Shown: piece by piece, positions 26,974 to 38,061 of the stretch
Layout of the letters: every line of letters starts with the position of its first letter
Position numbering within the stretch: the first letter of the stretch is position 1
Source of the DNA: Dechloromonas sp. UBA6271
GTDB lineage: Bacteria; Pseudomonadota; Gammaproteobacteria; Burkholderiales; Rhodocyclaceae
Direction: 5' to 3'
Assembly: GCA_002440665.1 (NCBI GenBank)
Contig: DJUX01000005.1
Coordinates: 62,001-126,000 of the forward strand
DNA: 64,000 bases
Notes under the pieces: model-generated
What the model was told of the DNA's origin: nothing
The model's input: only the letters and a program-made list of their open reading frames with translations
Database searches by the model: none
Program-made: the position numbers and the translations under genes

Positions 26974-27430
26974 ACCCAAGCTCTCCCCGGCCGAGGCGCA
27001 AGCCCTGGCCGACGCCACCGCCGAAGCGATGTATGCGCGTGACCGCGCCGCCCAGGCGCTCGGCCTGAAAATCGTCCGCGTCCAGCCCGGCAAGTCGCTG
27101 CTGACCATGACCGTGCGTTCCGACATGGTCAATGGCCACCACATCTGCCATGGCGGCATGATCTTCAGCCTGGCCGATACTGCCTTCGCCTACGCCTGCA
27201 ACAGCTATAACAAGAACACGGTAGCCTCGGCCTGCCATATCGACTTTCTGGCCCCGGCCAAGGAAGGCGAGACGCTGGAAGCCGAAGCCGTCGAACAATC
27301 CGCCTCCGGACGCACCGGCGTGTACGACATCACTGTGCGCACCACACACGGCAAGACCATCGCCCTGTTCCGGGGCAAGAGTTATCGCATCAATGGCGAA
27401 GTCATCGCCGGACTGCAACAGGCTGCCTGA
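26966..27430 (+). CDS. paaI: Phenylacetyl-CoA pathway thioesterase PaaI
   Basis: A 154-residue hotdog-fold thioesterase with the PaaI signature MVNGHHICHGGMIFSLADTAFAYACNSYN, including the catalytic Asp region, and a C-terminal FRGKSYR strand. PaaI hydrolyses stalled aryl-CoA intermediates and so frees CoA when the pathway jams. The start at 26966 overlaps the end of paaH by eight bases. Confidence 0.92.
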   Translation: MTEPKLSPAEAQALADATAEAMYARDRAAQALGLKIVRVQPGKSLLTMTVRSDMVNGHHICHGGMIFSLADTAFAYACNSYNKNTVASACHIDFLAPAKEGETLEAEAVEQSASGRTGVYDITVRTTHGKTIALFRGKSYRINGEVIAGLQQAA

Positions 27431-27458
27431 GCCACCCATCACAACAGAGGAGACATCC

Positions 27459-28784
<1,326 letters not shown>

Positions 28785-28794
28785 GGATATGACC

Positions 28795-30000
28795 ATGAAT
28801 GAAGCTTTTATCTGTGACGCCATCCGCACCCCGATCGGCCGCTACGGCGGCGCTTTGGCCGGCGTCCGTGCCGACGACCTCGGCGCCGTCCCGCTCAAGG
28901 CGTTGATGGAACGCAATCCGCAGGTCGACTGGACGGCCGTCGAAGACATCATCTACGGCTGCGCCAACCAGGCCGGCGAAGACAACCGCAACGTCGCCCG
29001 CATGTCCGGCCTGCTGGCCGGCCTGCCGATCGAGGTACCGGGAACGACGATCAACCGTCTGTGCGGTTCCGGCATGGACGCCATCGGAATGGCGGCCCGT
29101 TCGATCAAGTCCGGCGAAACCGAGCTGATGATCGCCGGCGGCGTTGAAAGCATGTCGCGTGCACCGTTCGTGATGGGCAAGGCGGAAAGCGCCTTCTCGC
29201 GCAGCGCGGCGATCTACGATACGACCATCGGCTGGCGTTTCCCCAACCCGGCGATGAAGAAGCTGTACGACACGCATTCGATGCCGCAGACGGCCGACAA
29301 TGTTGCCGAGCAATTCAATATCAGCCGGGCCGATCAGGACGCTTTCGCCGTCCGCTCGCAACAGCGCTGGGCAGCAGCCAATGCGGCCGGCCGCTTCAAG
29401 GACGAAATTGTGCCGGTGATCATTCCGAAGAAAAAGGGTGATCCCGTCGTCGTTGATACCGACGAGCACCCGCGTCCGGAAACGACGCTGGAGATGCTGG
29501 CCAAGCTCAAAGGCGTGAATGGCCCGGAACTCAGCGTCACCGCCGGCAACGCTTCCGGTGTCAATGACGGTGCCTGCGCCGTGCTGCTCGCCTCCGGCGC
29601 CGCCGCCAGCCAGTATGGCCTGAAGCCGCTCGCCCGCGTCGTCGGCATGGCCACCGCCGGCGTGCTGCCGCGCATCATGGGCTTCGGCCCGGCCCCGGCG
29701 GTGCGCAAGGTGCTGGCCAAGACCGGCCTGACACTGGCCCAGATGGACGTCATCGAACTGAACGAAGCCTTTGCCGCACAAGGCCTGGCGGTATTGCGCG
29801 ACCTCGGGCTGGCCGACGATGCCGCCCACATCAATCCCAACGGTGGCGCCATCGCCATGGGCCACCCGCTCGGCATGAGCGGCGCCCGTCTGGTGACCAC
29901 CGCCGCCTATGAACTCAAACGCCGTGGCGGCCGCTACGCCCTGTGCACCATGTGTATTGGTGTCGGGCAAGGCATCGCCATGGTGATCGAGCGTGTTTGA
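28795..30000 (+). CDS. paaJ: 3-oxoadipyl-CoA/3-oxo-5,6-dehydrosuberyl-CoA thiolase PaaJ
   Basis: A 401-residue thiolase with the nucleophilic Cys in NRLCGSGMDAI, the His motif NPNGGAIAMGHPLG, and the C-terminal base in CTMCIGVGQG. It makes the last cleavages that release acetyl-CoA and succinyl-CoA. I chose ATG 28795 over 28789 because TGAGGA sits eight bases before the former. A 39-base gap leads to the binding-protein gene. Confidence 0.92.
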   Translation: MNEAFICDAIRTPIGRYGGALAGVRADDLGAVPLKALMERNPQVDWTAVEDIIYGCANQAGEDNRNVARMSGLLAGLPIEVPGTTINRLCGSGMDAIGMAARSIKSGETELMIAGGVESMSRAPFVMGKAESAFSRSAAIYDTTIGWRFPNPAMKKLYDTHSMPQTADNVAEQFNISRADQDAFAVRSQQRWAAANAAGRFKDEIVPVIIPKKKGDPVVVDTDEHPRPETTLEMLAKLKGVNGPELSVTAGNASGVNDGACAVLLASGAAASQYGLKPLARVVGMATAGVLPRIMGFGPAPAVRKVLAKTGLTLAQMDVIELNEAFAAQGLAVLRDLGLADDAAHINPNGGAIAMGHPLGMSGARLVTTAAYELKRRGGRYALCTMCIGVGQGIAMVIERV

Positions 30001-30039
30001 CCGCATTTTTGACCAATACCTAACGGAGGAGACAAACTT

Positions 30040-31185
30040 ATGAACTTCAAGATTAAAAAGCTCGTTGCCGGCGCCACACTGGTCCTCGGAGCCTTTGCCG
30101 CAACGGCTGCCGACCCGATCAAGATCGGCTCCGTGCTGTCGGTCACCGGCCCCGCCGCCTTCCTCGGCGACCCGGAACTGAAGACGCTGCAGTTGTACGT
30201 CGATGACATCAACAAGAAGGGCGGCGTCATCGGCCGGCCTCTGCAGTTGGTTCATTACGACGACGGCAGCGACGCCAACAAGGCCAACAGCTTCGCCAAG
30301 CGCCTGATTGACGACGACAAGGTCGACATCCTGGTTGGCGGCACGACCACCGGCGCCACCATGTCGATGGTGCCGCTGGCTGAAAAATCCGGCACGCCCT
30401 TCGTCTCGCTGGCCGGCGCCGTGGTCATCACCGAACCGGTCAAGAAGCACGTCTTCAAGACCCCGCACACCGACCGCATGGCCGCCGAGAAGGTCTTCGA
30501 AGACATGAAGAAGCGTGGCATCACCAAGGTCGCCCTGCTCTCCGAGACCTCGGGCTTCGGCGCTTCCGGCAAGAAGGAAACCGAGGGCGTCGCCGCCAAG
30601 TACGGTATCACGCTGGTGGCCAACGAGACCTACGGGCCGAAGGACACCGACATGAGCCCGCAGCTGACCAAGATCAAGGGCACGCCGGGCGTCCAGGCGG
30701 TGTTCGTTTTCGGTCTTGGCCAGGGCCCGGCGATCGTCACCAAGAACTACAAGCAACTGGGCATCACGCTGCCGCTCTACCAGTCGCACGGTGTCGCTTC
30801 CGACGAATTCCTGAAGCTGGCCGGCCCGGCTGCCGAAGGCGTCCGTCTGCCCTCCCCGGCCCAGCTGATCCCGACCAAGCTGCCAGCCAACGACCCCCAG
30901 AAGCCGGTCGTCACGGCCTATGAAAACGCTTACAAGGCCGCCTACAAGCAGGACGTCTCGACCTTCGGCGGCTATGCCTACGATGGCCTGATGCTTGCGG
31001 TCGACGCCATAAAACGGGCCAATTCCACCGACAAGGCCAAGGTCCGCGACGCGCTCGAAGCAACCAAGGGCTTCGTCGGAACCAGCGGCACCTTCAACAT
31101 GTCGCCAACCGACCACATGGGCCTCGACCTCTCCGCCTTCCGCATGCTGGAAATCAAGGGCGGCCAGTGGACGATCGCCCAGTAA
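30040..31185 (+). CDS. LivK-type periplasmic substrate-binding protein
   Basis: A 381-residue protein with a signal peptide (KKLVAGATLVLGAFAATAA, cleavage after Ala near 23), then the type I periplasmic-binding fold of the LivK group: IKIGSVLSVTGPAAFLGDPELKTLQLYVDDINKKGG. It lacks a lipobox and so is soluble in the periplasm. Its membrane and ATPase partners are the divergent livHMG and hemerythrin-livF genes; splitting the binding protein into the catabolic operon ties uptake to degradation. Ligand is inferred as phenylacetate or a similar aromatic acid. One TGCGGTCGAC copy lies at 30996. Confidence 0.85.
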   Translation: MNFKIKKLVAGATLVLGAFAATAADPIKIGSVLSVTGPAAFLGDPELKTLQLYVDDINKKGGVIGRPLQLVHYDDGSDANKANSFAKRLIDDDKVDILVGGTTTGATMSMVPLAEKSGTPFVSLAGAVVITEPVKKHVFKTPHTDRMAAEKVFEDMKKRGITKVALLSETSGFGASGKKETEGVAAKYGITLVANETYGPKDTDMSPQLTKIKGTPGVQAVFVFGLGQGPAIVTKNYKQLGITLPLYQSHGVASDEFLKLAGPAAEGVRLPSPAQLIPTKLPANDPQKPVVTAYENAYKAAYKQDVSTFGGYAYDGLMLAVDAIKRANSTDKAKVRDALEATKGFVGTSGTFNMSPTDHMGLDLSAFRMLEIKGGQWTIAQ

Positions 31186-31199
31186 TCATGCCGACCACG

Positions 31200-31223
31200 G
31201 ATGACCGCCTTTCGGCGGTCATC
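31200..31223 (+). terminator. Hairpin between binding-protein gene and paaA
   Basis: GATGACCGCC (31200-31209) pairs perfectly with GGCGGTCATC (31214-31223) around TTTC. There is no strong T-run after it. It probably stabilises or partly terminates the upstream message, giving more binding protein than oxygenase. Confidence 0.55.
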
Positions 31224-31262
31224 TGAGACCAGCATATTTTCTCTTCTAACGGAGACATCAAC

Positions 31263-32272
<1,010 letters not shown>

Positions 32273-32276
<4 letters not shown>

Positions 32277-32566
32277 CTACCGCATTGAAAGAATGGCCGC
32301 TCTGGGAAGTTTTCGTCCGCAGCAAGCAGGGCCTAGAGCATAAACACTGCGGCAGCCTGCACGCTGCCGATGCCGCCCAGGCACTGGACATGGCGCGCGA
32401 CGTCTATACCCGCCGCCAGGAAGGCGTCAGCATCTGGGTCGTGCCGTCCGCCCAGATCACCGCCAGCAACCCGGATGAGAAGGGCGAATTGTTCGACCCG
32501 GCGGCCGACAAGATCTATCGCCACCCGACCTTCTACGAGATCCCGGACGAAGTGGGGCACATGTAA
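32273..32566 (+). CDS. paaB: Phenylacetyl-CoA epoxidase subunit PaaB
   Basis: A small 97-residue protein with the PaaB pattern WPLWEVFVRSKQGLEHKHCGSLHAADAAQALDMARDVYTRR. PaaB bridges and supports the PaaAC core and reductase docking. Translation is coupled to paaA (ATGA overlap) and to paaC (TAATG overlap); AAGGAGG lies just upstream of the ATG. Confidence 0.95.
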
Positions 32567-33348
32567 TGAGCACCGCCACCGATTATCTCCTCCACCTCGC
32601 CGACAATGCCCTGGTCCTCGGCCAGCGCAATGCCGAATGGTGTGGCCACGGGCCGATCCTCGAAGAGGACATCGCGCTCTCCAATGTCAGCCTCGACCTG
32701 ATCGGCCAGGCCCGCCTGCTCTACCAGTTGGTCGCTTCCCTCCAGGGTGGCGATGCAACGGAAGACAAGCTGGCCTACTTCCGCGATACCGGTGAGTTCC
32801 GCAACTACACGTTGCTCGAACTGCCGCATTCCGGGCCGCTCTCGGGCTACGCCCACGCCAGCCTCGACTACGGCACAACCATCGTCCGCAATTTCCTGTA
32901 CAGCGCCCTGATGGCCCTGCTCTGGGAAGCCCTGGAAAAGTCGGCCAATGCCGATCTGGCGGCGATTGCCAGCAAGTCGCTCAAGGAAGTGCGCTATCAC
33001 CTGCGCCATTCCCGCGACTGGCTGGTGCGTCTCGGCGATGGCACCGATGAGTCGCATGCCCGGACCCAGGCCGCGCTCGATCACCTGATGCCCTACACCC
33101 AGGAATTCTGGACCGGCAGCCCGGCTGAAGCGGCCGCTTTCGCGGCCGGTATCGGCGTCGATCTGCAGACGCTCAAGGCCGACTGGGATGGCATCGTCGA
33201 TGGAGCCCTGACTGAAGCGACGCTCAAGCGTCCGCTGCTCGAAGGCTATGTCAGCGAGGGCAAGAAAGGCCTGCACTCGGAGCATCTAGGCTTCCTGCTC
33301 GCCGAAATGCAGAGCCTCGCCCGCGCCCATCCGAACGGAAACTGGTGA
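32566..33348 (+). CDS. paaC: Phenylacetyl-CoA epoxidase structural subunit PaaC
   Basis: A 260-residue helical protein of the ferritin-like type that pairs with PaaA. It has the family segments LADNALVLGQRNAEWCGHGPILEEDIALSN and KSLKEVRYHLRHSRDWLVRLGDGTDESH. PaaC keeps the fold but is the non-catalytic partner in the epoxidase. Start overlaps the paaB stop by one base, with four bases to paaD. Confidence 0.95.
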   Translation: MSTATDYLLHLADNALVLGQRNAEWCGHGPILEEDIALSNVSLDLIGQARLLYQLVASLQGGDATEDKLAYFRDTGEFRNYTLLELPHSGPLSGYAHASLDYGTTIVRNFLYSALMALLWEALEKSANADLAAIASKSLKEVRYHLRHSRDWLVRLGDGTDESHARTQAALDHLMPYTQEFWTGSPAEAAAFAAGIGVDLQTLKADWDGIVDGALTEATLKRPLLEGYVSEGKKGLHSEHLGFLLAEMQSLARAHPNGNW

Positions 33349-33352
33349 CGCC

Positions 33353-33853
33353 ATGACGACGAGCATCGAGGAAACCTGGGCGGCGCTGGCGGATCTGGCC
33401 GACCCGGAAATCCCGGTCATCTCCCTGCGCGATCTCGGCATCCTGCGCGATGTTCGAGCCGGCGCAGAGGGGCTGGAGGTGGTCATCACGCCCACCTACA
33501 GCGGCTGCCCGGCGATGAGCCAGATCGAGGACGACATCCGGTCGACCCTGAAAAACAAGGGAATTTCGGCGCGCGTCGTCACCCAACTGGCCCCGGCGTG
33601 GACCACCGACTGGATGACCGAATCCGGCAAGGAGAAGCTGCGTGCCTACGGCATCGCCCCGCCGCACCAGACACCTGCCGCGCACAATGTCGTGCGTTTC
33701 ATTTCCCGCCCGGCCAAGGCCGAGGCCGTACCCTGCCCGCACTGCGGATCCAGCAACACGGTCGTCTCTTCACAATTTGGATCGACAGCCTGCAAGGCAC
33801 TCTACAAGTGCCAGGATTGCCAGGAACCGTTCGATTATTTCAAGCCCTATTAG
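33353..33853 (+). CDS. paaD: PaaD, Fe-S maturation protein of the epoxidase
   Basis: The product is 166 residues: an N-terminal MIP18/DUF59 domain (DPEIPVISLRDLGILRDV; TPTYSGCPAM) and a C-terminal zinc-ribbon with CPHC and CQDC pairs. PaaD is thought to assist cluster assembly of PaaE and is needed in vivo but not part of the purified complex. It lies in the fixed A-B-C-D-E order. Confidence 0.93.
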   Translation: MTTSIEETWAALADLADPEIPVISLRDLGILRDVRAGAEGLEVVITPTYSGCPAMSQIEDDIRSTLKNKGISARVVTQLAPAWTTDWMTESGKEKLRAYGIAPPHQTPAAHNVVRFISRPAKAEAVPCPHCGSSNTVVSSQFGSTACKALYKCQDCQEPFDYFKPY

Positions 33854-33874
33854 CCCTTACCGGAGCCCCAAGAT

Positions 33875-34972
33875 ATGTCTGCTCTCCGCTTTCATGAACT
33901 CACCGTCAAGCGTGTCAGCCCCGAAGCGGCCGGCTCGGTGGCGGTCACCTTTGCCATCCCGACCGACGCCCGGGATACTTTCAAATTTCAGCCTGGCCAG
34001 TTCCTCACCCTGCGCGCCAAGGTCAATGGCGAAGAAGTCCGCCGCACCTATTCGATCAGCAGCCCGCGCAGCCGCCTGGCCAGCGCCGGCGAACTGGAGA
34101 TCGGCATCCGTCCGGTCGAAGGCGGTGTTTTTTCCAACTGGGCAGCGCAAACGCTGAAGGCCGGCGACAAGCTGGACGTCATGCCGCCGGACGGCCGCTT
34201 CGTCGTCAAGAAGCAGCGCGCCATTCACCGCGTTGGCTTCGCTGCCGGTTCGGGCATCACGCCCATCCTGTCGATCGCTGCCACGACGCTGGAAGAGCAG
34301 CCGGAATCGAAATTCACCCTGGTCTACGGCAACCGCCGCATGTCCAGCGTGATGTTCAACGAAGCGCTGCAGGATCTCAAGGATCGCTACCGCGACCGCC
34401 TGACGCTGATCCACATCCTCTCCCGCCAGGCGCAGGAAGTCGACCTGCTGCAGGGCCGCATTGACGGCAACAAGGTCAATGCGGTGATCAAGGCCCTGTT
34501 ACCGGTGGGCAGCATGGACGAAGTCTTCATCTGCGGGCCGGAAGCGATGATCGAGGCGACCGAAAAAGCCCTGATCGAAGCCGGCGTGCCGGAAAGCCGC
34601 GTCTATACCGAGCGCTTTACCTCCGGGCCGGCCCAGGCCGCCAAGATCCAGGCCGATACCGATGCGGCACCGACCAAGCAGCAGGCGGCGAAGGATATCA
34701 CCCTGACTGTCGTCCTCGATGGCAAGGAGCACGAGCTCCAGATCGGCGCCGACGAGCATGTGCTGGATGCGGCTCTCAATGCCGGCCTCGACCTGCCCTT
34801 CTCGTGCAAGGCCGGCGTCTGCTGCACCTGCCGCGCCAAGGTGATGTGCGGCGAGGTGGTGATGGACAAGAACTACACGCTGGAAAGCGATGAAATGGCG
34901 CAGGGCTATGTTCTCAGTTGCCAGGCGCGTGCCACGACCAAGCAACTGACCGTCAGCTTCGACGAGCGCTGA
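33875..34972 (+). CDS. paaE: Phenylacetyl-CoA epoxidase reductase PaaE
   Basis: A 365-residue iron-sulfur flavoprotein. A ferredoxin-NADP reductase module comes first (FAD motif RRTYSISSPRS; NADPH motif AGSGITPILSIAA), then a C-terminal plant-type [2Fe-2S] domain with cysteines in CKAGVCCTCRAKV and a distal Cys in VLSCQARA. It passes NADPH electrons to PaaA. Its domain order is the reverse of the reductase at 20420-21469, so the two are not recent copies. Confidence 0.95.
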   Translation: MSALRFHELTVKRVSPEAAGSVAVTFAIPTDARDTFKFQPGQFLTLRAKVNGEEVRRTYSISSPRSRLASAGELEIGIRPVEGGVFSNWAAQTLKAGDKLDVMPPDGRFVVKKQRAIHRVGFAAGSGITPILSIAATTLEEQPESKFTLVYGNRRMSSVMFNEALQDLKDRYRDRLTLIHILSRQAQEVDLLQGRIDGNKVNAVIKALLPVGSMDEVFICGPEAMIEATEKALIEAGVPESRVYTERFTSGPAQAAKIQADTDAAPTKQQAAKDITLTVVLDGKEHELQIGADEHVLDAALNAGLDLPFSCKAGVCCTCRAKVMCGEVVMDKNYTLESDEMAQGYVLSCQARATTKQLTVSFDER

Positions 34973-35002
34973 GCGCAGGTCCCACCAGAAATCATTCGAC
35001 TT

Positions 35003-35043
35003 GGGCCGCCGGGGCATTCATTCCCCAGAGCGGCCATTTTTTT
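35003..35043 (+). terminator. Rho-independent terminator or attenuator before paaF
   Basis: GGCCGC (35004-35009) pairs with GCGGCC (35030-35035), with an inner GGGG/CCCC pair, followed by seven T residues (35037-35043). It stands 11 bases before the paaF start, so some transcription must read through or restart. Confidence 0.65.
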
Positions 35044-35054
35044 GGAGACAAGAC

Positions 35055-35828
35055 ATGACCCAAGTAGTCCTCACCGAAACCATCGGCAAGGTCGGCCTGA
35101 TCCGCATCAACCGGCCGGAAGCGCTGAATGCGCTGAACAACGAGGTCGTCGACGGCATCGGTGCCGCCATTGATGCCTTCGAAGCCGACGAAGCCATCGG
35201 CTGCATCGTCATCACCGGCAACGAGAAAGCCTTCGCCGCGGGAGCCGACATCGGCTTCATGAAGGATTTCGATTACATGCATGCCTACAAGACCGACTTC
35301 ATCACCCGCAACTGGGAGCGCATCAAGACCACCCGCAAGCCGGTGATCGCCGCTGTCGCCGGTTTTGCCCTCGGGGGCGGCTGCGAAATGGCGATGATGT
35401 GCGACATGATCTATGCCGCCGATACAGCCAAATTCGGCCAGCCGGAAATCAAGCTCGGCACCCTGCCCGGCGCCGGCGGCACGCAAAGATTGCCACGCGC
35501 GGTGGGCAAGGCCAAGGCGATGGACCTGTGCCTGACGGCGCGCATGATGGATGCCGTTGAAGCCGAGAAAGCCGGCCTGGTCGCCCGCGTCATCCCGGCC
35601 GATCAACTTCTTGAGGAAACCCTGAAGGCCGCCGCCGTGATTTCCGGCTTCTCGCTGCCGGTGGTGATGATGATCAAGGAATCGGTCAATCGCGCCTTCG
35701 AGTCGTCGCTGAACGAAGGATTGCTGTTCGAGCGCCGCGTCTTCCATTCAGCCTTCGCCCTCGAAGACCAGAAGGAAGGCATGGCCGCCTTCGCAGGCAA
35801 GCGCAAACCAAGCTTCAAGAACCGCTGA
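35055..35828 (+). CDS. paaF: Enoyl-CoA hydratase PaaF
   Basis: A 257-residue crotonase with both catalytic glutamates in place: GGGCEMAMMCDMIYAAD and KLGTLPGAGGTQRLPRAVG, plus the oxyanion segment KAFAAGADIGFM. This is the true-hydratase pattern, fitting 2,3-dehydroadipyl-CoA hydration in the lower pathway. I chose the ATG at 35055; an 18-codon upstream extension runs through the terminator hairpin and is unlikely. Confidence 0.88.
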   Translation: MTQVVLTETIGKVGLIRINRPEALNALNNEVVDGIGAAIDAFEADEAIGCIVITGNEKAFAAGADIGFMKDFDYMHAYKTDFITRNWERIKTTRKPVIAAVAGFALGGGCEMAMMCDMIYAADTAKFGQPEIKLGTLPGAGGTQRLPRAVGKAKAMDLCLTARMMDAVEAEKAGLVARVIPADQLLEETLKAAAVISGFSLPVVMMIKESVNRAFESSLNEGLLFERRVFHSAFALEDQKEGMAAFAGKRKPSFKNR

Positions 35829-35836
35829 GAACCATC

Positions 35837-36619
35837 ATGTACGAAACCCTCGAAATCGAACGCGCCGGCAAGGTTGCTACCATCTGGATGAACCGCCCGG
35901 CCGTCTTTAACGCCTTCGACGAACAACTGATCGCCGAACTCGACGCCGCCTGCCGCGAACTCGACGCCGACCCGGCGGTACGCATCGTCGTCCTCGGCGG
36001 CCGCGGCAAACATTTCTCCGCCGGCGCCGACCTCAACTGGATGAAACGAGCCTCGCAGTTCACCCACGAGCAGAACGTCGACGACGCCCGCAAGTTCGCC
36101 GGCATGCTGCGCACCCTGGCGCAGATGAGCAAGCCAACCATCGCCCGCGTTCAAGGCGCGGCACTCGGCGGCGGCACCGGCCTCACCGCCGCCTGCGACA
36201 TGGCGGTGGCCAGCAGCGATGCGGCATTTTCCACCTCGGAAGTGAAGTTCGGCATCATCCCGTCGGCGATCAGCCCCTACGTGCTGCGCGCCATCGGCCC
36301 GCGCCACGCGCTGCGCTATTTCCAGAGTGGCGAACGGATCAGCGCCGAGCGGGCACTGGCCATCGGCCTGGTCGGCGATGTCGTCGCACTGGAAGAACTG
36401 GATGCCTGTGTCGGCAAACTGGCCGAAGCGCTGCTGCAAGGCGGTCCGCTGGCGCAGAAGGCGGCCAAGGACCTGATAGCTGCGGTCGACGGGCAAAAAA
36501 TCGACGAAATCATCAGCGAGGAAACGGCGCAGCGCATTGCCCGCCAGCGGGCGACCGACGAAGCCAGGGATGGAATAGCATCCTTCCTTGAAAAGCGCAC
36601 CCCCGCCTGGTTGCGCTAA
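35837..36619 (+). CDS. Second crotonase-family protein (LiuC-like)
   Basis: A 260-residue crotonase with the segment HFSAGADLNWMKR and GGGTGLTAACDMAVASSDAAFSTSEVKFGIIPSAISPYV. These resemble methylglutaconyl-CoA hydratase (LiuC) of leucine degradation more than PaaF or PaaG. In the place of the first catalytic Glu there is Thr-Gly, while the region near the second carries SAISPYV. It lies eight bases after paaF and is probably co-transcribed. It might supply a missing hydratase or ring-hydrolase step, but this is speculation. One TGCGGTCGAC copy at 36481. Confidence 0.7.
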   Translation: MYETLEIERAGKVATIWMNRPAVFNAFDEQLIAELDAACRELDADPAVRIVVLGGRGKHFSAGADLNWMKRASQFTHEQNVDDARKFAGMLRTLAQMSKPTIARVQGAALGGGTGLTAACDMAVASSDAAFSTSEVKFGIIPSAISPYVLRAIGPRHALRYFQSGERISAERALAIGLVGDVVALEELDACVGKLAEALLQGGPLAQKAAKDLIAAVDGQKIDEIISEETAQRIARQRATDEARDGIASFLEKRTPAWLR

Positions 36620-36689
36620 AAAACTGGCCGGCCGGAGGAGTCAACTTGACGCCTCCGGCGTCCAACCACCAATCTCAGGAAAACCACCC

Positions 36690-37190
36690 ATGACGACTCA
36701 CGGCCTCGATCCCACCTTGCCCAGCCGGCAAATGAGCATGACCCTGCTGATGACCCCGGACATGGCCAATTTCTCGGGCAACGTGCATGGGGGTATCGTC
36801 CTGAAATTACTGGACCAGGTGGCTTATGCGTGCGCCAGTCGCTATGCCGGAAAGTATGTCGTCACCCTGTCCGTCGATCAGGTCATGTTTCGCCAGCCGA
36901 TCCATGTCGGCGAGATGGTGACGTTTCTCGCTTCGGTGAATTACACCGGCCGGACGTCGATGGAAGTCGGCATCAAGGTCATCGCCGAGAACATCCGGAC
37001 CCAGGTCTTGCGCCACGCGAACAGCTGTTTTTTCACCATGGTCGCCGTCGACGATGACGGAAAGTCCTGCGCGATTCCGCCGCTCCACCCTTCTACGGAT
37101 GAAGAGCGGCGCCGTTTCGCGGCCGCCAAAATCCGCCGTGAACTGCGTGAAGAATTCGAGCAGCGCAGCCAGGCCGTCAAAGCGCGCTAG
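36690..37190 (+). CDS. Acyl-CoA thioesterase, hotdog fold (YciA-like)
   Basis: A 166-residue hotdog thioesterase with NFSGNVHGGIVLKLLDQVAYACASRYAGKYVVTLSVDQVMFRQPI, the layout of YciA/acyl-CoA hydrolase proteins including the catalytic Asp-Gln region, and a basic C-terminal tail. ATG at 36690 follows a TCAGGA site. It is the last gene of the rightward set. Its stop shares the palindrome CTAG with the stop of the convergent IclR gene. Confidence 0.82.
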   Translation: MTTHGLDPTLPSRQMSMTLLMTPDMANFSGNVHGGIVLKLLDQVAYACASRYAGKYVVTLSVDQVMFRQPIHVGEMVTFLASVNYTGRTSMEVGIKVIAENIRTQVLRHANSCFFTMVAVDDDGKSCAIPPLHPSTDEERRRFAAAKIRRELREEFEQRSQAVKAR

Positions 37191-37987
37191 GCGGGAAGCT
37201 TCGGTTCCCCGTGCGCGCCGAGTCGCAGCGAAAGAGCCTCGGCATGACGCTTGAGGCTCTTGATCACCTCGCCCTCCGGGCTGATGTCGAGCATCCCCTG
37301 AACGCCGACGACCAGCACCGACATCGTGATTTCGTTCTTGAAATTGAAGACCGGCGCCGCCACCGCCTCGACGCCAGCCACCTTGTGCTGGCCATTGGTC
37401 GCCGCGTAGCCTTGGGCGCGAATCTCGGCCAGCAGCGCCTCGACCGCCGCCCTGCTCTTCAGTTCCGGCGGCAATTTGGCGCTCTTCAGTTCCTCCGCAA
37501 TCAGCGGGGTAACGACCTTCTTCGGCATCCAGGCGGCGAAGACACGGCCGGCTGCCGTACTCAGCAATTCCAGGGCGGTGCCGGTGGTGACATTGACCGT
37601 GATCGGCCGGCGCGGGCGCTCCCAGCGCACGACGACCGGCCCGCGGTCGCCCCAGACGGCAAGCGCCGTCGTCTGGTTGATTTCGTCGCGCATCTCGGTA
37701 ATCGCGTTCAGGCCGAGGCGGACGCGATCCAGCCGGTCGAGTGCGACCAGGCCGAGACTGAGCGCAAAGCTGCCGAGGTCGTAACGCGAGGTCATCGGGT
37801 CCTGATCGACGAGACCGGCCCTGATCAGGCTGACCAGATAACGGTGCGCCTTGGAAGCCGGCATGTCGGCCGCCGCGGCGATCTCCTTGAGCATCATCGA
37901 GCGCTGGCCATCGGCCATGGCGCGCAGGATGCCCATGCCGATTTCCAGCGACTGGACGCCGTGTTTCCCTTCCAGTTCATCACTCAT
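37187..37987 (-). CDS. IclR-family transcriptional regulator
   Basis: The product is 266 residues: an N-terminal winged helix (SLEIGMGILRAMADGQRSMMLKEIAAAADMPASKAHRYLVSLIRAGLV) and a C-terminal IclR effector domain (VVVRWERPRRPITVNVTTGTALELLSTAAGRVFAAWM). Family members sense aromatic acids or their derivatives. Placed between the paa genes and paaY, it is the best candidate in the window for their regulator, although many paa systems use PaaX (GntR-like) or PaaR (TetR). The ATG at 37985-37987 follows AGAGGG. It converges on the thioesterase gene with a four-base overlap. Confidence 0.85.
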   Translation of the reverse strand: MSDELEGKHGVQSLEIGMGILRAMADGQRSMMLKEIAAAADMPASKAHRYLVSLIRAGLVDQDPMTSRYDLGSFALSLGLVALDRLDRVRLGLNAITEMRDEINQTTALAVWGDRGPVVVRWERPRRPITVNVTTGTALELLSTAAGRVFAAWMPKKVVTPLIAEELKSAKLPPELKSRAAVEALLAEIRAQGYAATNGQHKVAGVEAVAAPVFNFKNEITMSVLVVGVQGMLDISPEGEVIKSLKRHAEALSLRLGAHGEPKLPA

Positions 37988-38005
37988 CGCGCCCTCTTGA
38001 ATTCT

Positions 38006-38033
38006 GTTATAAAAAACTCGTTCCATATTACAA
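38006..38033 (-). promoter_or_regulatory. Promoter of the IclR regulator gene
   Basis: On the minus strand TTGTAA (38028-38033) and TATAAC (38006-38011) are separated by 16 bases. The 74-base gap to the divergent paaY start leaves room for one operator, so the regulator may control both genes. Confidence 0.4.
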
Positions 38034-38061
38034 CACAACCACCCATGAAAAGAGCCTGCGC

